This document shows positions 1-7,836 of a stretch of DNA of 64,000 nucleotides, piece after piece. Source of the DNA: Myxococcales bacterium. GTDB lineage: Bacteria; Myxococcota_A; Polyangia; Polyangiales; JAFGIB01. Each line of letters starts with the position of its first letter. Position 1 is the first letter of the stretch. The notes under the pieces were generated by a model. That model saw only the letters and a list, made by a program, of their open reading frames with translations, had not been told where the DNA came from and ran no database searches. A program made the position numbers and the translations under genes. The stretch covers positions 29,476 to 93,475 of the forward strand of contig JAOUOP010000031.1 of assembly GCA_029880325.1 (NCBI GenBank), read 5' to 3'.

Positions 1-365
1 AGGCTGTCGAGCTTCAACGTGAGGTACTCGGCGAAGCAGCCCGGCTTTTCCACGATGCCCAGCACGCTGCGCTCGGGGCAGTGGCGCCCGAGACCACGGG
101 CGCAAAGATCGCAGTGCCCGCAGGCTTGGTTGATCTCGCCGGCCACGCGCTGGCCGAGCCAGCTCGGATCGTCGGAGGCTTCGACCACGCCGCAGAACTC
201 GTGGCCGAGCACGCCGGAAAAGCCCATGTAGCCACCGACGATTTCCAGGTCCGTATTGCACACGCCGGCCATGCGCACACGCACCAATGCCTCGCCCGGA
301 CCGGGGGCAGGGCGGGGTAGCTCGCGCAGGGCGGGCGCGCCGCCGTCAAAAACCAGGGCTTGCAT
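1..365 (-). CDS. Zinc-type alcohol dehydrogenase, N-terminal part (runs off the window)
   Basis: The minus strand from the ATG at 365 is open to the window edge and encodes the first ~121 residues of a medium-chain Zn-dependent alcohol dehydrogenase. The start MQALVFDGGAPALRELPRP is typical of the GroES-like domain. The catalytic-zinc region GVCNTDLEI is followed by GHEFCGVVE, and the structural-zinc loop is the four-Cys pattern CGHCDLCARGLGRHC. The 3' end lies outside the window, so the Rossmann domain and substrate cannot be judged. It lies 104 bp downstream of the magnetosome operon on the same strand and has no obvious link to it. Confidence 0.85.
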   Translation of the reverse strand, partial: MQALVFDGGAPALRELPRPAPGPGEALVRVRMAGVCNTDLEIVGGYMGFSGVLGHEFCGVVEASDDPSWLGQRVAGEINQACGHCDLCARGLGRHCPERSVLGIVEKPGCFAEYLTLKLDS

Positions 366-450
366 GGTGCACACTCTACACCGATTTGCCGCTAGGCCAG
401 GGCACACTGCTGGGTGCTCACCGGAGCGCCGACCAATGGGAACATAATGC

Positions 451-464
451 GGCGCTCAAGCGCC
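451..464 (-). terminator. Possible hairpin at the end of the magnetosome operon
   Basis: A short perfect palindrome, GGCGCTTGAGCGCC on the minus strand, begins just after the last stop codon of the operon (470-472). It has a GC-rich stem of five to six pairs, but no clear run of T follows it, so an intrinsic terminator is only suggested. Confidence 0.3.
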
Positions 465-469
465 CCCCC

Positions 470-1420
470 TCAATGCAGCTCCGCGAAGAAGTGCCCGACC
501 ACCAGCAGGCCGATGAGCGTGAAGAAGAGCACGCGCTGGGAGTGCAGAAGCCGCACGTCCTTCTGGACTTCCTTGTGCGTCAGGCGGTAGCGCAGGGCGT
601 ATCCCGCAATTGTAAGCCAGATTACAATCAATAGCGCGATGTGCAGCAGGTTATTGCCGCGGTCGGAGTAGTACCAGTGGGCGATGGCGGCGAAGGTGAA
701 GGCGACCGAGGACCATTCGTGGATCACGAACCAGCGCTTGAGCTTGAATTTGCCCTTGAAGGTGGCCGGGTAGGAGCGCATCAGAATGCGCATGCCCACA
801 TAGGTGCACGATAGGAGAAAGAGCACCAAACTGAGATAGCCCCAGAGGTTTCTATAAAAGGCGCGTTCGCGGTGCTTGCGTTCGCCGCCGCGCGCCAGTT
901 GCTCGGCGCTGAGGTCCATGGTGGCCAGCGGCTGGTAGGCGCGTCGCATGGCCTTTTGCATGAACTGGTCGCTCGGGCGGATGTCCATGACGATGTGGCA
1001 GTTGGAGCAGACGCCCACGTAGCTGTGGGGCAGGATGTCGGAACGCAAGATCGCGGGCATGCGCATTTGCTGGCCCACGCTGGGCACGTCCACGCGCTGG
1101 CCGGCGAGCAGCAGGCGCTGGTCGGTGGGGGCCAGGGAAAATAGCTGCATATTGTTGCGGTTCATGGCCACGGGGCCCACGTCGACGATGCGGTGGCAGT
1201 TGAGGCAGGGGCCGGCGTAGCGGTGGGGCAAGAGGCTGTTGCGCGTGATCACGACCGAGGTCTTGGGCTTTGGCGTGGGCGTGCGCGTGACGATCAAGTG
1301 CCCGATGACGGCGAGCACGGGCAGGCCGAAGAGCAGGAGCACCAAAAGGCCCTGGCCGCTGAGGTAGTTCTTGAAGCCCGCGAAGCGGTCGGGGCGGCTG
1401 GCAGCGGTGGCTTCAGCCAT
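470..1420 (-). CDS. Magnetochrome-membrane cytochrome fusion protein, last gene of magnetosome operon
   Basis: This 316-residue protein has an N-terminal membrane anchor (about 20-44) and then two magnetochrome-type heme motifs, PHRYAGPCLNCH (CLNCH at 72-76) and PHSYVGVCSNCH (CSNCH at 138-142). The C-terminal half has about four membrane spans (around 192-212, 236-252, 257-277, 295-312) with His at 234, 248, 260, 293 and 310. This suggests a b-heme cytochrome or ferric-reductase-like module. Magnetochromes are c-type heme domains so far tied to magnetosome proteins (MamE, MamP, MamT, MamX). The fusion could carry electrons across the magnetosome membrane to set the Fe(II)/Fe(III) ratio; that role is inferred. 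The start overlaps the previous gene by 8 bp, placing it in the operon. MamZ is the nearest functional analogue I can think of, but its architecture differs. Confidence 0.8.
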   Translation of the reverse strand: MAEATAASRPDRFAGFKNYLSGQGLLVLLLFGLPVLAVIGHLIVTRTPTPKPKTSVVITRNSLLPHRYAGPCLNCHRIVDVGPVAMNRNNMQLFSLAPTDQRLLLAGQRVDVPSVGQQMRMPAILRSDILPHSYVGVCSNCHIVMDIRPSDQFMQKAMRRAYQPLATMDLSAEQLARGGERKHRERAFYRNLWGYLSLVLFLLSCTYVGMRILMRSYPATFKGKFKLKRWFVIHEWSSVAFTFAAIAHWYYSDRGNNLLHIALLIVIWLTIAGYALRYRLTHKEVQKDVRLLHSQRVLFFTLIGLLVVGHFFAELH

Positions 1421-1985
1421 GGTGACTCCGAATGGGGACCACGGGCGCGGGGGCGGCTGTCGTCTGTGGCATTTGGTCGGCGCAGCTAGGCGCTTCGGTC
1501 GGCGCTACGTGCATGGGCGCGTCGGCTTCGGCTTCGAGCGCGATCTGATCGATCGGTATCTCACCCTCCACGACCAGCCCCAGCAGTGTCGCCATCTGGC
1601 CGGCGAAGATCTGCACCTGCTGCTCCGGTGCTTCGAGACCCGCGCGGCGCGCCTCCTTGAGCAGTAGCTTTTCGATGCGCACGCGGGGGCTGTCCTCGTC
1701 GAGCCAGCCCAGGCGCCGGCCCAGGGGGCGCGGGTCCAGGGCGCGCCCAACGCGCGCGAAGCCGCTGGCCAAAACCGCATGGGTCTTTTGCGAGCCACGG
1801 TCGGCCGCGGTCAGGCCGCCGCGCAACCAACGGTCGCTCTCGCTGGAGACACCAGAGGCCAGCTCGCGCGAGAGTACGCCCAGCTGCGAGATGCTGCGCA
1901 GGGCGCCGCCGCCCAAACGTGAAAGCGTGCCGCCTTCTTCGGCAGAAGCTTCGACAGCTTCGGGGCCCGACGATGGGTCAATCAT
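1413..1985 (-). CDS. Hypothetical protein in magnetosome operon
   Basis: A 190-residue soluble protein of no family I recognise. It has an acidic N-terminus, a Gly/Ser/Leu-rich segment, a charged middle with probable helices (around 80-120), and a Pro/Ala-rich tail ending PVVPIRSHHG. No signal peptide or membrane span is evident. It overlaps the M48 gene upstream by 8 bp and the cytochrome gene downstream by 8 bp, so translational coupling is likely and the reading frame is well supported. The position argues for an accessory magnetosome role; the function is unknown. Confidence 0.7.
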   Translation of the reverse strand: MIDPSSGPEAVEASAEEGGTLSRLGGGALRSISQLGVLSRELASGVSSESDRWLRGGLTAADRGSQKTHAVLASGFARVGRALDPRPLGRRLGWLDEDSPRVRIEKLLLKEARRAGLEAPEQQVQIFAGQMATLLGLVVEGEIPIDQIALEAEADAPMHVAPTEAPSCADQMPQTTAAPAPVVPIRSHHG

Positions 1986-3246
1986 CGCTTGCCTCTTGAC
2001 GTGGGGTCTCGGCGTCTTCGCCTTGGGCCTCGGAGGCGATTGGGGCTTCCGTGGCTGGCTCCGGCAGCGCCTCTGCCTCGCTGGCCGCCGGCAGCGCCTC
2101 TGCCCGGTTGGTCGTCGGCAGGGCGGCGATGGCCTTCTTCGCTCCGGCCGAAAGCAGGGTCAGCGCTTGTCGGCGGCGGTAGTCGCCGGCCAGGATGTCG
2201 AGGTAGTTGCCGTGCTCGACCCAGTGGATGAGGTGCATCACCCGCCAGGCCAGGTGAGGATGGGTGCGATCCATGGAGAGATAACCTCCGAGCAGGGCAT
2301 CGACCGAGCTCTGGCTCTGCAGCGCGGCCAGCTCGCGGCACTGGCGAATGAAGGGGGCGAGCTTGAGCTCGCCGCGTCCGCCCTTGTGCCTTCGTTTGCC
2401 GCCGGCGAAGGTGATCATGGTGCCCAGGCATGCGGCCAGGTCGCGCGAGGCCAAAAGCGCCGCGCGGTCGGCGGTGAGCTCGGCGCAGCGCACCCACACG
2501 AGCAGCGCCCGATGGATCGGCAGGCTCAGGACCCGCACCATCACCGAGGCGCTGGCCGCCCCCTGCAACAGAGCCTGGGCCACTGTTTGGTAGAGCGGAT
2601 GGCCGGCATGCAGATGACCCAGCTCATGACCGAGCACGGCCAGAAGCTCGTCGTCGTCCATGGAATCGATGAGCGCCGAACGCACCACGATGACCGGCTC
2701 GGAAACGCCCGAGGTCAGCGCGTTCATGTGCGGCGACTCGCCCACGAAGAGCGTGGGCTGAAGATCGATGTCGAGGCGGGCGCGGGCGCGGTTGACCAGC
2801 TGCAGCAGCTCCGGAAACTGGTCTTCGTCGCAGCGCACGGCGTCGGACATGTAAAAGAGGCGGGCACTGCGGTCGCTGATGCGCTCGAGCAGGTAGCGAA
2901 TGATGGCCGAGGCGCCGGGGATCGACTTCAGGGCCGAGAGCGAGCGGCGGTCGAGGCTGTGCTCATAGGCTTCGGAGGCGATGCGCGTCAGTGGCTCGTC
3001 GCGGTCCAAAAAGAGCGCGCCGTCGCAGCTGCCGCAGCGGTGGCGCTCGGGGCTGAGGGCGGCTTCGGGAACCTGCACGCGGTTGCGCTGACCACAGTGT
3101 CGGCAGCGCACCTTGCGCCGGGGCACACGCCGGCCCTCGGGCCAGATCGCTTTGCGCAACTGCGTGAGCGACAGCCCGTGGGGCTCGGAGGCGCCGCTGT
3201 CACCGGCCTCTGCGGTGTCGGCCTGGCTCGGGGGGGGCGTAGTCAT
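1978..3246 (-). CDS. M48-like zinc metallopeptidase with N-terminal zinc ribbon
   Basis: The 422-residue protein begins with a disordered leader, then a four-Cys zinc ribbon (CRHCGQ about residue 48 and CGSC about 72). The peptidase core carries HELGHLHAGH, the HExxH zinc site of M48 peptidases, and a downstream CAELTADRAALLA that supplies the third ligand Glu. There is little sign of the multi-span membrane domain of HtpX, so it may be cytoplasmic or peripheral. The Ala/Glu/Pro-rich C-terminal tail looks disordered. It overlaps the EcsC-like gene by 4 bp and the following gene by 8 bp. A peptidase in a magnetosome operon recalls the proteolytic control by MamE, but the substrate is unknown. 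Confidence 0.85.
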   Translation of the reverse strand: MTTPPPSQADTAEAGDSGASEPHGLSLTQLRKAIWPEGRRVPRRKVRCRHCGQRNRVQVPEAALSPERHRCGSCDGALFLDRDEPLTRIASEAYEHSLDRRSLSALKSIPGASAIIRYLLERISDRSARLFYMSDAVRCDEDQFPELLQLVNRARARLDIDLQPTLFVGESPHMNALTSGVSEPVIVVRSALIDSMDDDELLAVLGHELGHLHAGHPLYQTVAQALLQGAASASVMVRVLSLPIHRALLVWVRCAELTADRAALLASRDLAACLGTMITFAGGKRRHKGGRGELKLAPFIRQCRELAALQSQSSVDALLGGYLSMDRTHPHLAWRVMHLIHWVEHGNYLDILAGDYRRRQALTLLSAGAKKAIAALPTTNRAEALPAASEAEALPEPATEAPIASEAQGEDAETPRQEASDD

Positions 3247-3953
3247 TGGCTGAGCTTGGCCTCGACGGTGTCTTCCTCGTTTTCCATGGAGGTGGCGCGG
3301 CGGCGCGACAGGGCGTCGACGCAGCGCCAGCCGACGGCGTTGGTCAGGAGCTTGTTGGCAGAAGCCCCAACGGCGATGCCGACGAAGGGGATGGCTTTGA
3401 AGGCGTTGCGCGAGGCGGTCAGCAGCGCGTAGCGGCCCATGGCGGTGGCCACGAACTTGGTCAGCTGCCGCGGCGTGTACATGCGCATGGCCTCGAGTTG
3501 AACCGCGGCCAGGTCGACGAAGTAATTGCGACCGCTATCGGCCTCGTAGGTGCTGACGGTGGCCAACACATAGGCCAACCAGCGCTCGCGATCGTCGCGG
3601 ATGTCGTGGCCGTAGAGGTAGGTCAGCGATAGCGCCATCTCCACTTCATGCTTGAGCATCAGCGTCATGTCCGCCAGTGAACCGCCCACCAGCGCCACCG
3701 CCGTCCCGGGTCCCGGGAACAGTCCCGGCAGCGCCGTCACCGCTCCCGACAGGGCCGACTTGTTTGAGAACCCGGAGATAATACGGCTGGCCAGCGGGAT
3801 CAGGTGGCTTTCGTCGAGCTCGTCGGCGGAGCTGAAGCGCTCGGCGCGTAGGGCTTCGACCTGCGCGATGAGGTTATCGCAGTCGTCGACCAGGCGCTCG
3901 ACCGCCGTCAACAGCCGCTGGCCCTGGCGCTCGCTTTGTTCGGAATCGGTCAT
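3243..3953 (-). CDS. EcsC-like protein in magnetosome operon
   Basis: This 236-residue protein resembles the EcsC family. A central hydrophobic Gly-rich stretch (ALPGLFPGPGTAVALVGGSL, about 77-97) is followed by helices with MALSLTYLYGHDI. A second hydrophobic Ala/Gly segment (AFKAIPFVGIAVGASANKLL) lies near residue 190. EcsC domains are poorly understood and are often linked to membranes or stress. The gene overlaps the M48 peptidase gene by 4 bp, and 38 bp separate it from the small zinc-ribbon gene upstream. The two look like a coupled pair attached to the mam genes. The family call is by eye and moderately sure. Confidence 0.7.
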   Translation of the reverse strand: MTDSEQSERQGQRLLTAVERLVDDCDNLIAQVEALRAERFSSADELDESHLIPLASRIISGFSNKSALSGAVTALPGLFPGPGTAVALVGGSLADMTLMLKHEVEMALSLTYLYGHDIRDDRERWLAYVLATVSTYEADSGRNYFVDLAAVQLEAMRMYTPRQLTKFVATAMGRYALLTASRNAFKAIPFVGIAVGASANKLLTNAVGWRCVDALSRRRATSMENEEDTVEAKLSQ

Positions 3954-3991
3954 CGGCCCAGCATATCACTCGCGGTCAGCAAAGACGTCCC

Positions 3992-4243
3992 TCAGGCGGG
4001 AATCAGGGCGGTGTGGCAGTAGCGGCAGGTGCCGGCGTCGGCCCGTATCACCTCGCGGCAGGAGGGACAGCGGGCGAACATGCCCTCGCGCTCGATGGGC
4101 GGCAGGAAGGCCACGATCAGGGCGAAAGGGCCGATGAAGGTGCCGGCCACGAACCAGCCCAGGCTATTTCTGCCCTTGCCGAAGGCGATGATCGAAGCGA
4201 CCACGCCGAAGGCGAGTGTGACGAACCAAAACGCATGCATCAT
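3992..4243 (-). CDS. Small membrane protein with C-terminal zinc ribbon
   Basis: An 83-residue protein with two membrane spans (about 3-19 and 27-46), then a four-Cys ribbon, CPSC and CRYC, near the end. The start is the ATGATG at 4243, preceded by GAGCGGAGAAAG, a good ribosome binding site. The ATG overlaps the stop of the upstream gene as ATGA. Size and topology recall the small Mam membrane proteins (MamI, MamL), but the zinc ribbon is not part of those. It is one of three operon proteins with CxxC zinc-ribbon-like ends. Function unknown. Confidence 0.75.
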   Translation of the reverse strand: MMHAFWFVTLAFGVVASIIAFGKGRNSLGWFVAGTFIGPFALIVAFLPPIEREGMFARCPSCREVIRADAGTCRYCHTALIPA

Positions 4244-4983
4244 CTTTCTCCGCTCGTTGGGTGTTGGGGTTGACGACTGTCTGGCTTTGCAGCTGTAAAC
4301 TCGGGGTCGATTGAGGCGGGGGGCATGGCGGGGGGCATGGCGGGGGGCATGGCGGGACTCGTGGGCATGGAGGACCTCGGGGGCATGGCAGGGTCGCCGC
4401 AGCCGTATTGCGCGTTGCGCTCGAGCTCGGGCGGCGTGTGCTCGCGGATCAGGCCGAGCAGCTCCCAAAAACGTTCATCGCCTTCGAGCGAGCGGTAGCC
4501 GCTGCCCGAGTGTTGTGAGACCACGCGGCCGAGCGCGCGCCACATGGGCAGTACGCCGGCACGCTCGGCGGTGAGCACCGAGCCCTCGGGCATGGCGATG
4601 GTCGCAGGGGTCCCGTCGCAGTCCTGGCTGGGCGCCTCCTCACCTTCCGCGCGGTCGGCCGCGATGGCGCTGAGAACTTCGAGCTTTTCCTCGGGCCGCG
4701 GCGCTGGCATGGCCTTGGCGCGGGGTCGCAGCCCGGCGCGGTCGCTGAGCGTCCGCGCCACGCCCGCGGTGGTCTGAAGGGCGGCCGCAGCCGATTCCCC
4801 GATCAGGGCGCCGGCGGCCCGGGTCTGCTTGCCCACGTCGGACAGGGCCTGGCCACAGGAGACGAACCAGCGGTCGCCGTAATCGGCCACCTCGCGGGCG
4901 TGGCGCATCAGGTTGCGCGAACCCCGCCGCCTGGGGTCGTCGCCCCGCGTCGTGCTTTTCTTCTGTGGTCCTTCCAGTGACAT
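4240..4983 (-). CDS. Hypothetical protein with Met/Pro repeat tail, magnetosome operon
   Basis: From the ATG at 4983 this encodes 247 residues. The N-terminus is basic (MSLEGPQKKSTTRGDDPRRR), the centre has probable helices with Ala-rich stretches, and a conserved-looking segment GYRSLEGDERFWELLGLIREH lies near 175-195. The end is a tandem MPPA repeat (about 213-230) encoded by a 12-bp DNA repeat at 4319-4356. The gene starts 8 bp after the TauE gene and overlaps the next start as ATGA, so it belongs to the operon. A much longer open frame runs upstream across the TauE gene, but that part is antisense-like shadow coding. No family recognised. Confidence 0.7.
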   Translation of the reverse strand: MSLEGPQKKSTTRGDDPRRRGSRNLMRHAREVADYGDRWFVSCGQALSDVGKQTRAAGALIGESAAAALQTTAGVARTLSDRAGLRPRAKAMPAPRPEEKLEVLSAIAADRAEGEEAPSQDCDGTPATIAMPEGSVLTAERAGVLPMWRALGRVVSQHSGSGYRSLEGDERFWELLGLIREHTPPELERNAQYGCGDPAMPPRSSMPTSPAMPPAMPPAMPPASIDPEFTAAKPDSRQPQHPTSGER

Positions 4984-4991
4984 GGCTCTTC

Positions 4992-5975
4992 TTATTTGAT
5001 CAGGATCACCAAACCTGCAGTGAACGTGATCCACACGAACATCAACTTCAACCAGAAGACAGGTAGGATGCCGGTCAGGCGCGCGCCGATCTGGGCCCCG
5101 AAGATGGCGCCGCCGCCGATGAAGCTCGAGGCCAGAACCACGTCCTGCAGGTGAAAGCTGCCGCGGAGGTGACCGGCGGTGACGGCGGCGACCGAGCCGA
5201 CAGCTGTGCAGAAGGCCGAGACCGCGACCGAGATCGCCACCGCCTGGCGCGAGCTGACCATGGCCAGCGCCTGCAGAAGCGGTACCGCGAGCACGCCGCC
5301 GCTGATGCCGAGTAGGCCGCAGACAAAGCCATGAAAACCGCCGACGACGGCGAAGGGCAACATGTTGCGACCGTGCAGGTCGCGCTCGCTGGGGGGTTGG
5401 AAGGCGCGCTCGTGGGGGTCGGAGAAGGCCTGGCCCAGGGTGTTGAAGCCCAGGAAAAGCGCGAAGAAGGCGAAGAAGTGGGTGAGCGTGACGCGCGGGA
5501 TGGCGTGACCGAGAAACATGCCCGCCAGTACGCCAATAGAAGCCGGCAGCAACATGGCGCGCACGATGGACCACAGCACGAAGTTCTGGCGCCAGTGCAC
5601 CAGGGAGGCCGACGCCGTGGCCAGAAACATGGTGGTCAGCGACACCGCGCGCGCCAGCAGGATGTCGAGTTGAAATACCACCAACATGCCCGCCACCTTC
5701 AAGACGCCGCCGCCCATGCCGAGCATCCCCGCGAGCACACCCGCCAAGACCCCTACGCCGAGAAGACTTGGGGCATGGCTCATATCGAAGCGCCTGCCAC
5801 TGGCCTGGGCGCGAATCAGCAGCTCCATGGTGGCTGCGCGATTTTCCACCCAGCGCAGCTGCTCGAAGATCGCCACCAGGATCACGCACAGCAAAAGCCC
5901 CAGCACCGAGAAGATGAAGGTGCGGCGCCGGAGCTCGAGCTTCGGATCGCGGGCTATGGCAGGATTTGGTGGCAT
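4992..5975 (-). CDS. TauE/SafE-family permease, matches the C-terminal part of MamO
   Basis: A 327-residue membrane protein with about eight to nine spans. It shows the paired Gly-rich motifs of the TauE/SafE family (GVLAGVLAGMLGMGGG and CGLLGISGGVLAVPLL). An N-terminal span (about 20-40) precedes the permease body. In magnetosome clusters the MamO protein is a degenerate trypsin-like protease fused to a TauE-like domain; here only the TauE part is present, with no protease domain in front. It overlaps mamP by 22 bp and is followed after 8 bp by the next gene. A role in solute or iron-related transport at the magnetosome membrane is inferred. Confidence 0.85.
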   Translation of the reverse strand: MPPNPAIARDPKLELRRRTFIFSVLGLLLCVILVAIFEQLRWVENRAATMELLIRAQASGRRFDMSHAPSLLGVGVLAGVLAGMLGMGGGVLKVAGMLVVFQLDILLARAVSLTTMFLATASASLVHWRQNFVLWSIVRAMLLPASIGVLAGMFLGHAIPRVTLTHFFAFFALFLGFNTLGQAFSDPHERAFQPPSERDLHGRNMLPFAVVGGFHGFVCGLLGISGGVLAVPLLQALAMVSSRQAVAISVAVSAFCTAVGSVAAVTAGHLRGSFHLQDVVLASSFIGGGAIFGAQIGARLTGILPVFWLKLMFVWITFTAGLVILIK

Positions 5976-7075
5976 GAAGTGCAGGGACCTCGATCTTCGT
6001 GGGGCATGACGGCGCCGGCGCGGATGGGCGGCGCCGTGGTGGTGATGGGGTCACCCTGGTCGACGCGCAGGGCACCGGCGGTGCCGATGCGATGGCAGTT
6101 GGTGCAGGGGCCGCGGTAGGCGTGGGGCATGCGCGCGCCCGGCGGAATCATCGAAGGCGTGTCGCCGTTGGCGGTGCCCAGGCGCGTGAGCAGTGCGGTC
6201 AGTGTGAGCCGCGTGGGTGCGCCCTTGCGAACCAGGTCGATGGGCACCTGCTGGGCGTCGCGCACGCGATCGGTGGCGCGGATGAACGCGACCAGATGGG
6301 GCGTCGGCTGGCCGCCCACGTGGGTGACCAGATCGCCTGCGACAAAACCCTGGAGGTCGGCCGGTAGTGTGACGTCGTCGACCACCACGCCGGGAACGTC
6401 GGCCGGAAGCTTCAGGGCGCGCGCCAGGGTCGGGGTCTTGGGCACCAGCTCGAGGCCCTGGAAGTGCGCCTCGGTGAAGCGCCGCGGATCGGTGAGAGGC
6501 GCCGGCGGAGGTCCCCAGGCGGCAAGGGGGTCGTTCGGATCGGTGGGCGCGGCCGCAGGCGGCGGCGGGGGCGGCTGCGCCATGGCATTGAACGGGGCGC
6601 TCGGCGCGGTGGCTGACGCGTTGCTGGGCCACGCTGCACTCGGCGCGCTGGCCGTGGGAGCATTCATCGGCGCATTCATCGGCGCATTCATCGGTGCAGC
6701 GCCCATCGGCGCATTCATCGGTGCAGCGCCCATCGGCGCATTCATCGCCGGAGCCGGGGCCGTCGCGATGCCCGGCATCCGCTGCGACCAGGACGGCTGC
6801 GCCTGGGCGATGGCCGGAGCGCCCATGGCAGGCGATGCCACTTCGGCGCCGGGACGGACCGCGACCACTCCGGGCGGTGGCGCGGTGACGCCGGCCGGCG
6901 GCGGGTTGATGTCCATCACTTTTGGTGAGGGCGGAAATTGTTGGAACGCGGGGACCTGCGGAGCTGGAGGCGGAGCCGAGCGCGTGACGTCGAAGAGAGG
7001 TGCGTCGAGCCCCGCTGCCACGATGGGCAGGGCCAGAGCGACCACGACGCAGGCTGCGGGGATCATGCGTTTCAC
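5954..7075 (-). CDS. mamP: MamP: PDZ protein with two C-terminal magnetochrome domains
   Basis: The 373-residue protein has an N-terminal signal-anchor (about 4-22), a long Pro/Ala/Met-rich linker with NAPMGAAP-type repeats (about 110-140), a PDZ domain (about 195-300) and two magnetochrome heme motifs at the end, PHAYRGPCTNCH (CTNCH 324-328) and PHEDRGPCTSCH (365-369). The order PDZ then two magnetochromes is that of MamP, an iron oxidase that helps make the mixed-valence precursor of magnetite. The long Met/Pro linker is unusual. It overlaps mamQ by 4 bp. The stop follows directly after the second heme motif (CHQILP). Confidence 0.9.
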   Translation of the reverse strand: MKRMIPAACVVVALALPIVAAGLDAPLFDVTRSAPPPAPQVPAFQQFPPSPKVMDINPPPAGVTAPPPGVVAVRPGAEVASPAMGAPAIAQAQPSWSQRMPGIATAPAPAMNAPMGAAPMNAPMGAAPMNAPMNAPMNAPTASAPSAAWPSNASATAPSAPFNAMAQPPPPPPAAAPTDPNDPLAAWGPPPAPLTDPRRFTEAHFQGLELVPKTPTLARALKLPADVPGVVVDDVTLPADLQGFVAGDLVTHVGGQPTPHLVAFIRATDRVRDAQQVPIDLVRKGAPTRLTLTALLTRLGTANGDTPSMIPPGARMPHAYRGPCTNCHRIGTAGALRVDQGDPITTTAPPIRAGAVMPHEDRGPCTSCHQILP

Positions 7076-7797
7076 AGCTTCACTTCGCGATAGTCCAGCG
7101 TGTCCTCGGCATCGGGCACGTAGAACTCGTAGAGTTCAAAGCCGAGCATGGTGCCGTAGATACGACCCGGAAACTGCGCCAGGGCGCTGGTGTAGATGTT
7201 GACGGCGGTGTTGTAGCCCATGATGCGCTGGGTAATTTCGGTCTCGCTGTTGATCACCGCCTGCGAGAAGCGATCGACCGTCTGTTGCAGCTGCAGCGCC
7301 GGGTATTGCTCGGCCACCACGCTCAGGCGTCCCAGCAAGTCCTCGAGCGACTTATCGGCCTGGGTCGCTGCGGCACTTGGCGGGGGGCTCGCCGTGGGGT
7401 CTTGGCCCGCGGGCTCGGCGCGGCGGCCGGTGCGCAGCTCGGTCAGCTCACCCATGGTTCGGCGCTCGTAGTCGGCGTAGTAGAGCAAGAGGCGCCGAAT
7501 GTTGCGCTGGATGTGGTTGCGCTTTTGTTGGCTGGCCTCCACCTGGGCCCAGGCGACTTTCACGCCGAACTCCAAGTTGATCAGGTAGTTGTAGAAGTAG
7601 ACGTGGCTGCCCACCCAGCACGCGAAAGCCAGGGCACCCAGGGTCAGGTGCATGTTGTAGCGACTGAGCCGCTGGGCGGTCATGCGGCTGTTGCGTTGCA
7701 GCCGCTCGAGGGCATTGGCGACGCGCACGGCGAGCGTGGGGCGCGGCGGCTTTTTGCCGATTCCGTACAGGCGCTCCAGTATTCGCTCCGTTTCCAT
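7072..7797 (-). CDS. mamQ: MamQ: LemA-family magnetosome membrane protein
   Basis: A 241-residue protein with one membrane span (about 48-70, LTLGALAFACWVGSHVYFYN) and a helical LemA-type domain after it. The LemA signature is seen in YNYLINLEFGVKVAWAQVEA, in QKRNHIQRNIRRLLLYYADY, and in the later VAEQYPALQLQQTVDRFSQAV and FPGRIYGTMLGFELYEFYVP. MamQ is one of the core proteins needed for magnetosome membrane invagination. Its place between mamA and mamP supports the call. A low-complexity Pro/Ala insertion (about 125-145) interrupts the LemA region. Confidence 0.92.
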   Translation of the reverse strand: METERILERLYGIGKKPPRPTLAVRVANALERLQRNSRMTAQRLSRYNMHLTLGALAFACWVGSHVYFYNYLINLEFGVKVAWAQVEASQQKRNHIQRNIRRLLLYYADYERRTMGELTELRTGRRAEPAGQDPTASPPPSAAATQADKSLEDLLGRLSVVAEQYPALQLQQTVDRFSQAVINSETEITQRIMGYNTAVNIYTSALAQFPGRIYGTMLGFELYEFYVPDAEDTLDYREVKL

Positions 7798-7836
7798 GCC
7801 GATGTCCCTGACTCAGTCGCCGCCGCGGGCTCCGTT

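Noticed and set aside
14..349. 111-residue minus-strand open frame at the window start
   Set aside because: Rich in Ala, Ser, Pro and Trp in a pattern of shadow coding; another minus frame in the same place is a clear alcohol dehydrogenase N-terminus.
1657..3432. 591-residue plus-strand open frame
   Set aside because: It lies opposite the M48-like and unknown operon genes, which have real motifs (HELGH) and tight overlaps. It is antisense openness in GC-rich DNA.
4984..6075. Upstream extension of the Met/Pro protein frame to 6075
   Set aside because: The extension overlaps TauE and mamP in another frame and is Arg/His-rich shadow sequence; the ATG at 4983 fits the operon spacing.
5954..7075. 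Calling the PDZ-magnetochrome protein MamE
   Set aside because: The order PDZ then two magnetochromes is MamP; MamE has magnetochromes before PDZ.
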